Positions 1 to 11,323 of a stretch of 64,000 bases of DNA are shown piece after piece (the first letter of the stretch is position 1; every line of letters starts with the position of its first letter). The DNA comes from Shewanella vesiculosa (GTDB lineage: Bacteria > Pseudomonadota > Gammaproteobacteria > Enterobacterales > Shewanellaceae): the NCBI RefSeq assembly GCF_021560015.1, contig NZ_CP073588.1:3394501-3458500 (forward strand), written 5' to 3'. Under the pieces are notes generated by a model. The model had not been told where the DNA came from. It ran no database searches and saw only the letters and a list, made by a program, of their open reading frames with translations. Position numbers and translations under genes: made by a program.

Positions 1-380
1 ATGAGCCATTAGACGCACGTTTGCCGCGTTTACTCCACGACTATGTAGAAAGTAAACTCGCTGATTACGTGTCTCTTTTAGGTGAACAAGCTGGTTTCGA
101 AGCATTTAAAGCTTATTTGACTCAAAGCTTATTAGGGATCCGTAAACGCTTAGGTGGTAAACAACATCAAGAATTACAGAGCTTGGTTGACGATGCACTT
201 AATATGCAACAAAGCCAAAATGATACCAGTAAACATTTAGACTGGATAAGCCTGTTACTAGATATTTATTATGATCCTATGTATCTGTATCAACTTGAAA
301 AGAAACGCGACAGAGTTATCTTTCAAGGCGACAGACAAGCGATACATCAATGGTTAGATAGTCATCAATCAACCATTTAA
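1..380 (+). CDS. mnmH: tRNA 2-selenouridine synthase, C-terminal part (cut by window edge)
   Basis: Only the last ~126 codons are present; the reading frame runs open from base 3 to the TAA at 378-380, so the true start lies left of the window. MnmH (SelU) replaces sulfur by selenium in 2-thiouridine at the tRNA wobble position. The visible part is the helical C-terminal region. The stretch [15 protein letters not shown] matches the conserved YDPMYxYQ signature near the family's end, and [13 protein letters not shown] precedes it. The rhodanese and P-loop domains would be upstream. A strong terminator follows at once. It could not be a complete gene starting at base 21, because homology to the family continues to the window edge. 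Confidence 0.82.
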   Translation, partial: EPLDARLPRLLHDYVESKLADYVSLLGEQAGFEAFKAYLTQSLLGIRKRLGGKQHQELQSLVDDALNMQQSQNDTSKHLDWISLLLDIYYDPMYLYQLEKKRDRVIFQGDRQAIHQWLDSHQSTI

Positions 381-383
381 ACA

Positions 384-409
384 AAATGCCCTCAAATGAG
401 GGCATTTTT
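384..409 (+). terminator. Rho-independent terminator after mnmH
   Basis: Perfect inverted repeat ATGCCCTC / GAGGGCAT with a four-base AAAT loop, preceded by A's and followed by T5, three bases after the mnmH stop. The remaining ~245 bases up to 653 hold no gene or clear signal; the next gene converges from the other strand. Confidence 0.85.
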
Positions 410-653
410 GTGTGTATCTGAGCGGGTATAATTAAATCTAGTCACAGTAGTGGTAAGCTCACTGGTATTAACGAATAAAACCTCACACTGCCATCAGTGT
501 TTACACCAGATGGTCGCATTTTATGGTTTCGGATGACTATCGTTGCATGTCGTTACTGATATCGTTGCTAAGTATGTTATTAATAAATTAACACCTGTTC
601 GAAAAAACAACACATCCAAAGAACCAATCAACACCCATTAAAAAACATATAAA

Positions 654-1463
654 TTAATTAGTTAACAATATATCCCACGGAAGATTAGCGCTACCTACTA
701 CGATAAAGTTTGGATTTTCAAGTGTTTCACGTTCATTATAGGTCAAAGGCTGTAAATTAATATCAATCAAGGCTCCACCCGCTTCTTCAATAATAATCTG
801 CGCAGCACCAGTATCCCACTCACCTGTCGGCCCTAAACGGACATAGCAATCGGCACGCCCCTCTGCGACTAGACAACTTTTCAATGCTGCACCACCCATT
901 ACCACTAACTCACAACGATTAGGTTTGTTAAGCAGCTTTAATACCGATTGCGGATCTTGACGACGACTGACCGCCAAACGTAAATTCTCAGGTTCATCAC
1001 CGGTTAATTGTTTACTGGTAATACGGATCTCATTTTTACCATCTCGCTTATAAGCACCTAAGCCCGCAATAGCGTAATAGCACACTTTAGTCATCGGCAC
1101 ATAGACCACTCCCATGATAGGGCGGTTATGTTCCACCAAAGCAATAATGACAGAAAAATCACCACTTCCAGCAATAAATTCGCCAGTGCCATCTAATGGA
1201 TCAACTAACCAATAGCGCTTCCACGTTTCGCGGACACTTAAAGGAATATCAGCGGCTTCTTCACTTAGGATGGGGATATCAGGCGTTAGCTCAGCTAACT
1301 TACGACAAATAAGATCGTGGGCAGCTAAATCTGCAGACGTTACAGGGGTATTGTCTGACTTAGTTTCGCGTTTAAAGTTACCTTTGAGATAAATTTCGCG
1401 AATCGTTTGCCCAGCTTCCGTTGCAATGTCTATGACTTGCTCGATTACATCTTCTGGCTTCAT
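654..1463 (-). CDS. cysQ: 3'(2'),5'-bisphosphate nucleotidase CysQ
   Basis: Hydrolyses 3'-phosphoadenosine 5'-phosphate to AMP, recycling the by-product of sulfate assimilation. It is a Mg2+/Li+-sensitive phosphatase of the inositol monophosphatase superfamily and acts in the cytoplasm. The 269-residue protein has the family metal-site motifs: SEEAA at 67-71, WLVDPLDGTGEF at 85-96 (the DPLDGT signature) and GEWDTGAA at 214-221. The ATG at 1463 is chosen because TTGGAG sits seven bases before it and the sequence then matches the family N-terminus; an open frame extends 19 codons further upstream but without homology. It lies 138 bases downstream of nudE on the same strand, a common pairing in this group. 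Confidence 0.93.
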   Translation of the reverse strand: MKPEDVIEQVIDIATEAGQTIREIYLKGNFKRETKSDNTPVTSADLAAHDLICRKLAELTPDIPILSEEAADIPLSVRETWKRYWLVDPLDGTGEFIAGSGDFSVIIALVEHNRPIMGVVYVPMTKVCYYAIAGLGAYKRDGKNEIRITSKQLTGDEPENLRLAVSRRQDPQSVLKLLNKPNRCELVVMGGAALKSCLVAEGRADCYVRLGPTGEWDTGAAQIIIEEAGGALIDINLQPLTYNERETLENPNFIVVGSANLPWDILLTN

Positions 1464-1601
1464 TACTACTCCAATTGCTGGATTCGATAAGGATGACCTG
1501 ACAAGGACACCTATAAACAAGGCTATCGCCTACTGTATGTATGGTTATATGCAGAATTAATACACTAAATGAATTGACTCATTAGTTAGCAAAATTCACC
1601 C

Positions 1602-2180
1602 TCAACTATTTTCATCGGTAAGGTTATGCATTGATATATTCAAATATTGCTGAGTTAAAAAAAGTGCGCTCACACTGCGAGACTCTGAAAAGTCGACATT
1701 ATCGAGTAATAGCTGCCAATCAGATAGTGGCCAAGGGATCACGTCAATCGGTTCAGGTTCATCACCTTCTAAACGACTAGGATACAATTTTTCAGCAACA
1801 AAAATATGCATTTTGCTGGAAAAGTAGCCTGGCGCAAGCGATAGCTCTTTTAGATGGGTTAATTGATAACTGCCAAAACCAATTTCTTCTTGAAGCTCAC
1901 GATTGGCGGCTTCAACTGCCGTTTCACCGGGATCGATCAACCCTTTAGGAAAGCCTAGTTCATAATTATCAGTGCCAGCGGCATATTCGCTAGCTAATAA
2001 TAAATTACCTTGATGAATAGGCACAATCATCACAGCACCTCTGCTACCGCCTTTCATTCTTTCATATTGACGTTCTACGCCATTAGAAAACTTAAGGTGT
2101 ACCTGCTCGATTTGAAACAGTCGGCTTTTGGCAACAATTTCGGTATGCAGGATTTCCGGCTTTTTATGCCGCTGTGTCAT
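1602..2180 (-). CDS. nudE: ADP compounds hydrolase NudE (Nudix)
   Basis: Hydrolyses ADP-ribose, NADH, Ap3A and similar adenosine diphosphate compounds. The 192-residue protein contains a full Nudix box at about residues 80-102: GLIDPGETAVEAANRELQEE followed by IGF, fitting Gx5Ex7REUxEExGU with all catalytic Glu residues. The start is the ATG at 2180, with CGAGG seven bases upstream; the frame stays open for 53 more codons but that part is a hydrophobic stretch with no family counterpart. The length fits E. coli NudE (about 186 aa). In E. coli nudE lies next to igaA and yrfG; here the adhesin block separates nudE from yrfG. Confidence 0.93.
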   Translation of the reverse strand: MTQRHKKPEILHTEIVAKSRLFQIEQVHLKFSNGVERQYERMKGGSRGAVMIVPIHQGNLLLASEYAAGTDNYELGFPKGLIDPGETAVEAANRELQEEIGFGSYQLTHLKELSLAPGYFSSKMHIFVAEKLYPSRLEGDEPEPIDVIPWPLSDWQLLLDNVDFSESRSVSALFLTQQYLNISMHNLTDENS

Positions 2181-2340
2181 TGAAGCCTCGTCAAATGATG
2201 TCGTTTTCACAAGCTTCAATCTTATACCAAACACAAAAATAATGTGACCTGTTTTTATCGGCAGAAAACGTCTTAAACAGCGATAAATGGTGATGATATA
2301 AGCTGATAACGACTCAAAACAGAGAGAGAATAACGACATA

Positions 2341-2397
2341 AAAAATATCCTCTTATCTAAGCATTAGAAATAACATGCTGATAAGAGGATATAAAAA
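2341..2397 (-). terminator. Large terminator hairpin after the adhesin gene
   Basis: A 13-base inverted repeat, ATATCCTCTTATC at 2345-2357 against GATAAGAGGATAT at 2380-2392, encloses a second stem AGCAT/ATGCT. Read on the minus strand it ends in a run of T's, 11 bases past the adhesin stop. Its stem is unusually long for the window. Confidence 0.8.
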
Positions 2398-2407
2398 CCA
2401 CTAAAAA

Positions 2408-3067
2408 TTAAAACTGATAGCGAAGATTGAATTGATAGCTCAATATATCGTTAGGTGCCAAAGCGATATAATCCATCCCTAAACCTGCAGACCAGTTGCG
2501 AGTAAATTGATAATCTAAATGCATACCTGTGTACCAATCTGTGCCATCAAACTGAGTTGTTAACGTCTGTCCTTGAGAGTAACTTTTGACTTCAGACTCC
2601 CAAACTAACAGCCCTACAGGCACTGAAAATCGCCATCCATCATGCTCGACTAAACTCAAGTCGACACCAACGCTGAACCCCGTAGGTAATATTGGCGATA
2701 CAGCTTTTAGTAACTCATGATATTGGCCAGTATGTAAACTTTCACCACTTATCTGTGCTGAACCTTCACCAAAGTCTATATAGCCGAGCTCAAAAGCGAG
2801 TAACGGTGTAACCTGATAACCAATTGTTAAACCAAAACTGGTATCTGACTTATCAAAAGCCTCTATCTGCCCTGTTGGGATTTCACGTTGTAACTCCGCT
2901 TGGGTGTTAACTGATTCGCTAAAACCAATAATGCCATCCAAATACCAAGGTGATACCGAAGATGATCCTTGGGCCTGAACATGGCTCGAGCTGGCCAGTA
3001 ACGCCATTAGACTCAATGACAGAACCTTATAATATTTAAAACCGCCCTCCGGTTTAATACGCAGCAT
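2408..3067 (-). other. Outer-membrane beta-barrel module at the adhesin C-terminus
   Basis: After the GlyGly-CTERM helix the chain restarts with a lipoprotein-free signal-like stretch ([19 protein letters not shown]) and then ~195 residues rich in alternating hydrophobic/aromatic strands: [39 protein letters not shown] and [12 protein letters not shown], closing with LRYQF. A final Phe is the usual assembly signal for the BAM machinery. The shape resembles small OmpA/OmpW-like barrels. An in-frame ATG at 3067 could allow separate translation, but no convincing ribosome site precedes it, so a fusion is the simplest reading. Confidence 0.6.
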
Positions 3068-6000
3068 TATCACCAATAGTAACAGACCACTCCAAAGCCA
3101 GTGCATGCTACCACCACTTGATTCATTGTCGACAACCTGAGGTTTATAGGCTTCAATTGTCACTATCACATTAGCGGTGGCTTCGCCGCCTTGACCATCG
3201 CTGATAGTATAAATCACAGTATCGACGCCCTCAAAACCAGCTTTTGGTATGTAACGTACCTTATTATTTTCAATCATCACGCCACCTTGTTGAGCGCTAA
3301 CTGCGATCAAACTCAATAACTGATTATCGGGGTCGCTATCATTGCTCAAGACATCCAATATCAAGCTTGTTTTATCATCGGTATTGGCCATATCATCCAC
3401 TGCAATTGGGGCTCTATTCGCCACAACTGTCACGGTTAACTTGTTGCTACCAGTCCCACCGTTACCATCACTTATGCTATACACCAATACATCTATCCCA
3501 ATGAAATCTTCCGCTGGTAAATAACTTATTTGCTGATTATCCAACACCTCAGCAGTACCAAACTGACTGCTCACTTGCTTAACCGTCAAGGTATCGCCAT
3601 CTGCGTCACTGTCGTTTGCCAGTACGTCAATTTCAATACCCTGATTAGCTAGCACTGTAATAGCATCGGCAACCGCAAGGGGGTAATGCATTGCCATTCA
3701 GCATTACAGCAACCCCACCAGGATCAACTATGTTGCCATTAGCTATGCCATCGTCATCATTCGGGCCGCCATCTTCTATGGTTAATTGCACACACCAGTG
3801 GCCTTCAGTTAATCCAGGCTGCCATTCAGTTGCGCCTGGTGGAGGACAATAACCCGGATTACCCGCAGTAGACATGACTGAGTTGTTGGCGTTAGACACA
3901 AAGTCTTGCCAACTACCACGTACAAACTTGCGATACACGGCATTCATGGGTACGGGTAAGGTTTGAGGTATAACAACAGTAACGCTGTCTCCCAATCTAG
4001 GGATATCCGTAAGTTCAAAATCAAACAGACCACCGAGATTATCCGCTTGTAGATCCTCGATTAAATCATCCTCTTGAATTTCGATCCCATCGCTTCCATT
4101 GAGCTGCGCTGTATTACCTAAGCGCAAACACACGCCTGACTGACTTTCGGCAAGGAAGTTTGACTGTTCAAGACTTTTTTTCTTGCAGCACGTTACATTC
4201 ATTAATTGCATCAAGATAATCGGCGATACCATCGCTGTCTGTGTCAGTAAAACCTTCTTGATCATCCGGTATTAAATCGCCATCAGAATCGTCACCGCTA
4301 AGTATTGGTAATGCTGATTTAACCAACAAGGTTAATTGCACCGTTGTCGATAATTCAGGAATACCATCATCAGTCACGACAACGCTAATCGGATAATTAC
4401 CCTCATCAAGTCCACTTGGGTCAAAATAACTGCCCTGTTCATCGCTTTCAAGGACTAAGCTGCCTGTAGACCAAACTTCTGAAAGATTATCTAGTGCATT
4501 AGCATCGCGAGTTAGAGTTTTAAGATACACCTTGCCATCGACCTTACTCACTTGACTACGCAGTTCATTAGACTGAGTCACTTGAATGCTAGCTTGCGGG
4601 GCAATATTGGCTTCAGTAATGATCAAGCGTGTCTCACTCTGGTGACTAATGTTGATGCTTGGGTCTAAGTTGATAATTAGGTCTTCATCGACTTCTGTAA
4701 TTGCATCATCAAAGATATTGGTGCTAAAACTCGCCGATAAACCTGATTCAATGATAAACACACCATCGACTAAGTCATGGTCATTAGCATCACTACTACC
4801 AGACACAGTATAGGGAATCCTCACGGGGTACTGCGGTGAAGGGCCATTTAAGAACACGCTCAATTGCACTTCACTCCCCTCAGCAACAACCTGGTTTCGA
4901 CTAATCGAAATCAAAGGGTTAACCGTCACTTTCTGGGATTTAATTGAGCTGAGACCTTGGCTATCTGTAGCCTGCCAATAGGCTAAGTGTTCGCCTGGTG
5001 CAAATAATTGTTGAGTATTGACTAAAGATACTGCCAGTTTATTGCCGGCTTTATCCACAGCAGTCGCCACACCTAACTTAAGCTTAGTAAACAGCCCTGT
5101 CGCGTTAGCGGTAATGTCCGCAGGAACGGTAATCACAGGCGCATCCGCAGAGCTTTCACCAGTAATAATCAGCTGCACTTTGGCATTGCTTCTGCCTTTT
5201 TGGCCATCCGAGATGGTATAGCGCAGAGTCACAGGGCCGACAAAATCTGTAGGCGCTTGATACTTAAGCTGCGACGCTACAATTTGTACATCCCCGACAT
5301 CGGCAGCAGCACCATCAATGGTCAAGGTATCACCATCAACGTCGGTATCATTATCAAGTACAGCAAGGATATAGCTACTGTCGGTTGATACACTTTGGCT
5401 ATAACTATCATCTATAGCATTAGGTTCATCATTAATTGGGTTAACTTTGATGCTCACTACACCAGGTTGTGAGCTTAGCTCAGCATCTTTAGCAATAAAG
5501 CTTATGCTATCATCACCATTAAAATCAGCCTCTGGTGTGTATAACCAGACCGATCCATGCTTGTCTAACTTACCTGATGTTGGCTGAGTTAATACCTCAA
5601 AACTAAGGACATCATTTTCAGGATCCGTGGCACTAAAGCTAATGCTCAATGAACCATCTTCGTCTAATGTGACACTGGTGTCGCTTGCAACCGGAGCACT
5701 ATTGGTAGCATTAACGTCCAAAGTAAATGCTTGCGTCGCAAATAAACCTGCCGCATCGGTTACTTTTAATTCAATGGCATGACTACCAATATTATCTCTA
5801 TTTGGCACACCGGTTAAGTTACCTGTTGCTGTATCGAAGCTTAACCAAATTGGTATGTTTAAAGCGCTATAAGTGAGAGTATCGCCAACGGTATCTACCG
5901 CTGTCAGGGTATAGCTATAACTTGCTCCCTGATCAACATTCAATATTGGACTCGAATTAATCACTGGGGCGCCATTAGGTGTCACACTATTAGAGGCGCT

Positions 6001-9000
6001 CGACGCGGCACTGGTGCCCGCAGCACTTTGAGCCGTGACACTAAAGGTATACGCCGTGCCATTAGTCAGCCCCAAGACTGTTAATGGTGAACCTGTACCA
6101 CTCGCTGTCAAACCACCTGGGCTTGAGATCACGGTATAAGCCGTAATCGCTGCACCACCATTATTACTTGGCGGCGTAAAACTCACCGTCGCTTGAGTAT
6201 CGCCCGCAGTCGCAGTGCCTATACTCGGCACGCCAGCCACTACAGCATTCACCGCAAATGTCTGACTTACCTGAGCCGCTGCGGTATAACTGGCATTACC
6301 CGCTTGATTGGCATTAATGGTACAGCTTCCTGTTGTGATAAAGGTCAGAACACCAGTACTGCTAATACTACATACTCCGGTAGTCGATGAAGTAAAGCTT
6401 AAGCTTAAACCAGAGCTTACACTTGCCGTTAAGGTTGGTGTGGTGCCAAAGCTTTGTGCACCTGGGTTAGGGAACGTAATCGTTTGTGATCCTACCGGTG
6501 TCACACTATTAGAGGCATTCGACGCGGCACTGGTGCCCGCAGCACTTTGAGCCGTGACACTAAAGGTATACGCCATGCCATTAGTGAGCCCCAAGACCGT
6601 TAATGGTGAGCTTACGCCGCTAGCTGTCAAACCGCCTGGATTTGAGGTTACGGTATAAGCCGTAATCGCTGCACCACCATTATTACTTGGCGGCGTAAAA
6701 CTCACCGTCGCTTGAGTATCGCCCGCAGTCGCAGTGCCTATACTCGGCACGCCAGCCACTACTGCATTCACCGCAAAAGTCTGACTTACTTGAGCCGCTG
6801 CGGTATAACTGGCATTACCCGCTTGATTGGCATTAATGGTACAGCTTCCTGTAGTGATAAAGGTCAGCACACCAGTACTGCTAATGCTACATACTCCAGT
6901 AGTTGATGAAGTAAAGTTTAAGCTTAAACCAGAGCTTACACTTGCCGTTAAGGTTGGTGTGGTGCCGAAGCTTTGTGCACCTGGGTTAGGGAAAGTAATC
7001 GTTTGTGATCCTATCGGTGTCACACTATTAGAGGCATTCGATGCGGCACTGATGCCCGCAGCACTTTGAGCCGTGACACTAAAGGTATACGCCGTGCCAT
7101 TAGTGAGCCCCAAGACTGTTAATGGTGAACCTGTACCACTCGCTGTCAAACCACCTGGGCTTGAGGTCACGGTATAAGCCGTAATCGCTGCGCCGCCAGT
7201 ACTCGCTGGCGCCGTGAAACTCACGCTGGCTTGAGCATCTCCTCTGGTAGCTGTACCTATACTTGGCGCACCCGCAACAACTGCATTGACAGAAAAGCTC
7301 TGGCTCACCTGAGCTGCCGCTAAATAGCTGGCGTTACCCGCCTGGTCGGCATTAATAGTACAGGTGCCAGTGGTGACAAAGCTCAAGGCACCGCCACTAG
7401 TGATAGTACACACTCCAGTGGTAGATGAGGTAAAACTGGGTGTTAAGCTTGAGCTAGCGCTGGCCGTTAATGTCGGCGTTGTGCCAAAGTTTTGTGCGCC
7501 TGGGTTAGGGAACGTAATCGTTTGTGACCCTATCGGTGTCACACTATTAGAGGCATTCGACGCGGCACTGGTGCCCGCAGCACTTTGAGCCGTGACACTG
7601 AAGGTATACGCCGTGCCATTAGTGAGCCCCAAGACTGTTAATGGTGAACCTGTACCACTCGCTGTCAAACCACCTGGGCTTGAGGTCACGGTATAAGCCG
7701 TAATCGCTGCGCCGCCAGTACTGGCTGGCGCCGTGAAACTCACGCTGGCTTGAGCATCTCCTCTGGTAGCTGTACCTATACTTGGCGCATCCGCAACAAC
7801 TGCATTGACAGAGAAACTCTGGCTCACTTGCGCAGCTGGTAGATAAGCACTGTTACCCGCTTGATTGGCATTAACGGTACAGGTACCTGTGGTGACAAAG
7901 CTCAAGGTGCCGCCACTGGTGATAGTACACACTCCAGTGGTAGATGAGGTAAAACTTGGTGTTAAGCTTGAGCTAGCACTGGCCGTTAAGGTTGGTGTTG
8001 TGCCAAAGCTTTGTGCACCTGGATTACTAAAGGTAATTGTCTGCGCAGCCTGCGGCGTCACGCTGTTGGATGCGCTTGAGGCCGAACCTATACCTGCTGA
8101 ATTGGTTGCTGTCACACTAAAACTATACGCCAAGCCATTAGTCAGACCCGTTACCGTTAATGGTGAGCTTACGCCGCTGGCGGTCAAACCGCCTGGGCTT
8201 GAGGTCACTGTATAACCAGTAATCGCGACACCGCCATTGCTAGCTGGAGCGCTGAAGCTAACATTCGCCTGAGTATCACCTGCAGTAGCTGTAACTATAG
8301 TTGGCGCGCCTGCCACCACAGCATTGACAGAGAAACTCTGGCTCACTTGCGCTGCTGGTAGATAAGCACTGTTACCTGCTTGATTGGCATTAACGGTACA
8401 GGTGCCTGTGGTGACAAAGCTCAAGGTGCCGCCACTGGTAATGGTACAAACACCTGCTGTGGAGGAACTAAAAGTGAGTGTCAAACCAGACGTAGCCGTA
8501 GCACTTAATGTTGGCGCAGTACCAAAATTTTGAGCGCCAGGGTTTGCAAAGGTAATAGTTTGCGCAGCCTTGGGCGTAACACTGTTTGATGCCGCTGAAA
8601 ACGAGCCTGTACCTACTCCATTAGTCGCAGTCACTGAAAAGGTATAGGCAACTCCATTGGTTAATCCCGTCACTGAAATTGGTGAGCCTGCACCTGTACC
8701 CGTGAAAGCACCGGGGCTGGAGGTTACCGTATAAGCCGTAATCGCCGAACCACCATTGTCAGCAGGCGCAGCAAAGGTGATGCTGACTTGAGCATTACCG
8801 GCTGTAGCGGTACCAATGATAGGCGCACCTGGAACGACCGGATTCACAGTAAACGATTGTGTCACTGTAGTGGCTGCATTAGTGGCAATATCACCTGACT
8901 GATCTGTATCTATGGTACAGGAGCCAGTTGACACAAAGGTCAGGGTTCCACCGCTCGTAATTGTACAAACCGCTGGTGTCGATGAACTAAAACTGACGGT

Positions 9001-11229
9001 TAACGATGAATCTGATGTTGCAGTTAACGTCGGGCTAGTGCCGATATTTTGTGCACCCGGATTAGCAAAGGTAATTGTCTGGTTAACTTTGGGTATCACT
9101 GAATTTGAAACACCTGATGCAGAGCTTGTTCCAATGGCGTTAGTTGCCGTCACAGTAAAGGTGTAAGCCGTACCATTCGTTAGGCCAGTTACCGTTATCG
9201 GAGAAGTTGTAAATCCATTACCACCAGCACTAATGCCACCAGGGTTAGATGTCACTGTATAACCCGTTATGGCAGAGCCTCCATTATTTGCTGGTGCGCT
9301 AAAAGCCACGGAGGCTTGCCCAATACCTGCCGTTGCAGCGCCAATAGCAGGAGCATATGGGGCTGTCGGGATAGCCACAGTATGAGTTGAGCCGCTGGTA
9401 TAGGCAGCAGGGCCAGCGTTACCCGCTGCATCACTAATATTGGTAGAGCCATTCAAGTTTAGCTTAATAGTACCGTTACCCGTAATACCGCTCACTCTCA
9501 CCGTCAAGCTGGAGCCTGAACTCGCGGAGACGCTGACTATAGTGGCAGTCGCGCCACCAGTAGTGTCAAGAGCGAAGTCATCGGTAGAAATGTTGTTGAC
9601 TGATTCGCTGAAGTCAACGGTGAAATCAACAATGGTATCTGTTGATACTGCACCACCCGCAGGTGCGGTGCTCGTGACAGAGGGCACAAGGCCGTCCACT
9701 ACCAGCGCTTTATTATTGCCCAGTGAATTAGCTGCGCCAGGGGACGCCAATGTGAGGGCCGCATTGTTAGTAGCGGCATCGCGGATGGTTCCGCTATTCA
9801 ATGCCAAGGAGTTAGTGGCGACATAATCTAGGTCACTTGACGTATCGCCGGACTGAATGGTGTAGTTGAATGTCAGCGTACTGGAACCACTACCACTTGC
9901 GTAGTCAATAGTGCGATCCGTTGTACCCGTATCCAGCGTTAGTTGCGGGGTACCGGTGACAGTCACGGCTTCATTAAAATTCACCTGGATACTAATGATA
10001 TCGCCCAGTTTGTAAGTGCCGTTCGCGGTGCTGGCATTAACAGATGACACTGTCGGGGCCACGCCATCGATGACGATATTTTTATTCGCCCCCAAAGAGT
10101 TTGCGGTACCGGGAGAAGGCAAGGTCAAGGTGGCGTTGTTATTTGCCGCATCGCGAATAGTGCCACTATTTAGCATCAGCGAATTGGTCGCAACATAATC
10201 TAAATCGGCCGAAGTATCGCCAGACTGAACTGTGTAACTGAATGTCAACGTACTGGAGTTACTACCACTGGTGTAGTTAATGGTGCGATCAGTGGAGCCT
10301 GTTTCAAGTGTGAGTTGAGGTGTGCCAGTAACCAATACCGCTTCATCAAAATTCACCTGAACACTAATAACGTCCCCGACTTTGTAAGTACCATTTACAG
10401 TGCTGGCTGTGATAGAGCTTACTGTAGGGGCAACAGAATCGGTAACAAATGCACCCGTTGCGTTATACCCGATACCGCTGCTAGTACCTGTTAACATTGA
10501 GGAGTTAGTCTGGCTATCGTTGACTGTCGTACCGCTGGCTTCATTCAGCTTCCAATACCCCAGCAGGCCGGATTCATTGCCTACCAACTCAATACTGCGG
10601 TTATTTTGAATCTGCACTTGCGTGCGCGCACTACTCCACATACGTATATCATCGATACCACCGACGAAATCATCTACCGCTCCGTGGTTCTGCATACCAA
10701 ACAACAGATTGGTCACTCCAAATCCAGTATAATTAGGGACGCTACTACGGGCGCCTTGATCTAAAACGTTTATTCCCTGTGCGACGCCATCAACATAAAA
10801 ATCCCAAGTTCCATTATCAAATACAACTGCAATGTGATACCAGGTTCCTGTGCTTAACGACAACACATTACTTTCTGTCAGGCAACCAAAATCACACTCA
10901 AGATCGACAGTTAGTTTACTTGAGTTCAATATGAGGCCACCGGCATCGGCACCGCCAGTGAAATCCACTAAATTGATGGTTCCACTGACGTTAGTAAATT
11001 TGGCCCAAAACTCCAGTGTAAATGTTGTTCGATTCGATAACGCAGATCCCGCATTTGTCAGCGTTACGGTATCACCAGTTGTAAAGTCAAAAGAACTGTT
11101 TTGTGCGCTAGCATAGAGGGAGGTCATCGCAAGAAAACTGCCTACAATGAATATTTTAAAATAAGAATGCCAGAATCTAGTCATAATACTCTTAAAAGCA
11201 TGAATTATTTTATAAGCATGTTGCAGCAT
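2408..11229 (-). CDS. Giant secreted repeat adhesin: LamG, Ig/Fn3 array, choice-of-anchor U, GlyGly-CTERM and outer-membrane barrel (two frameshifts)
   Basis: About 2,940 codons if two single-base shifts are repaired: one A too many in the A7 run (plus-strand T's 4175-4181) and one C too many in a C5 run (plus-strand G's 3679-3683). Order along the protein: signal peptide ending YASAQ; a LamG/ConA-like jellyroll; two ~130-residue Ig-like repeats ([10 protein letters not shown] type) and a third variant; an array of seven Fn3 domains alternating with six Cys-pair Ig-like modules; a putative-Ig (He_PIG type) domain; cadherin-like domains; HYR-like and Calx-beta-like parts; Asp-rich [12 protein letters not shown] and [12 protein letters not shown] calcium loops; a choice-of-anchor U domain (ending [13 protein letters not shown]); two more cadherin-like repeats; GGSMHWLW plus a hydrophobic segment; then a second signal-like stretch and a ~195-residue barrel ending YQF. 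Two ATGs have Shine-Dalgarno sequences, at 11229 (AGGGG) and 11184 (AAGAG). Function inferred as surface adhesion; ligand unknown. Confidence 0.8.
3040..3125 (-). other. Internal GlyGly-CTERM sorting segment
   Basis: The coded segment is [20 protein letters not shown] followed by RIKP: a Gly-Gly-Ser-Met motif, a hydrophobic helix and a basic cluster. This is the layout of the GlyGly-CTERM tail that rhombosortase cleaves. Such tails normally end a protein, but here the frame continues for ~210 residues into an outer-membrane barrel. A small inverted repeat, AAACCG/CGGTTT, sits just after the helix. Confidence 0.65.
5970..9390 (-). repeat. Tandem ~519-bp repeats encoding Fn3 + Ig-like modules
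   Basis: Six and a half units recur with a spacing of about 519 bases (173 codons). The landmark coding QTITF falls near 6480, 6999, 7518, 8036, 8554 and 9073. Each unit is an Fn3 domain (GTATAGDTQ ... [13 protein letters not shown]) followed by an Ig-like module with two cysteines (TGVCTI ... TGTCTI), likely a disulfide. Units between 6000 and 8000 are nearly identical at the DNA level, while those near 8500-9300 have drifted. This suggests recent duplication or gene conversion at one end, and also a place where an assembly could gain or lose copies. Confidence 0.9.
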
Positions 11230-11323
11230 GACATATCCCCTAAATTAGCTTGTTTTAAATACAAGTAGCGCACAATCCCTGCGCGCATTTTCACTCACAG
11301 ATTTAAACCACATTGTTTCAGAT

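Noticed and set aside
3037..3067. Separate gene start for the barrel at ATG 3067
   Set aside because: It has no ribosome site at the right distance, and the frame is continuous with the adhesin; kept only as a possibility in the barrel entry.
4168..4190. Programmed frameshift or transcriptional slippage at the A7 runs
   Set aside because: The same kind of one-base defect occurs at unrelated short runs (CCCCC, GGG, AAA) and in housekeeping genes, and no stimulatory structure or conserved slippery heptamer was seen. Error is simpler.
5970..9390. CRISPR-like or satellite array
   Set aside because: The period is ~519 bases with coding periodicity and no short direct repeats with unique spacers; it encodes Fn3/Ig protein domains.
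5018..11116. Many plus-strand open frames of 60-130 codons opposite the adhesin gene, with repeated sequences
   Set aside because: They are antisense shadows of the 519-bp repeats: spacing equals the repeat period, they lack ribosome sites, and the composition follows the minus-strand codons.
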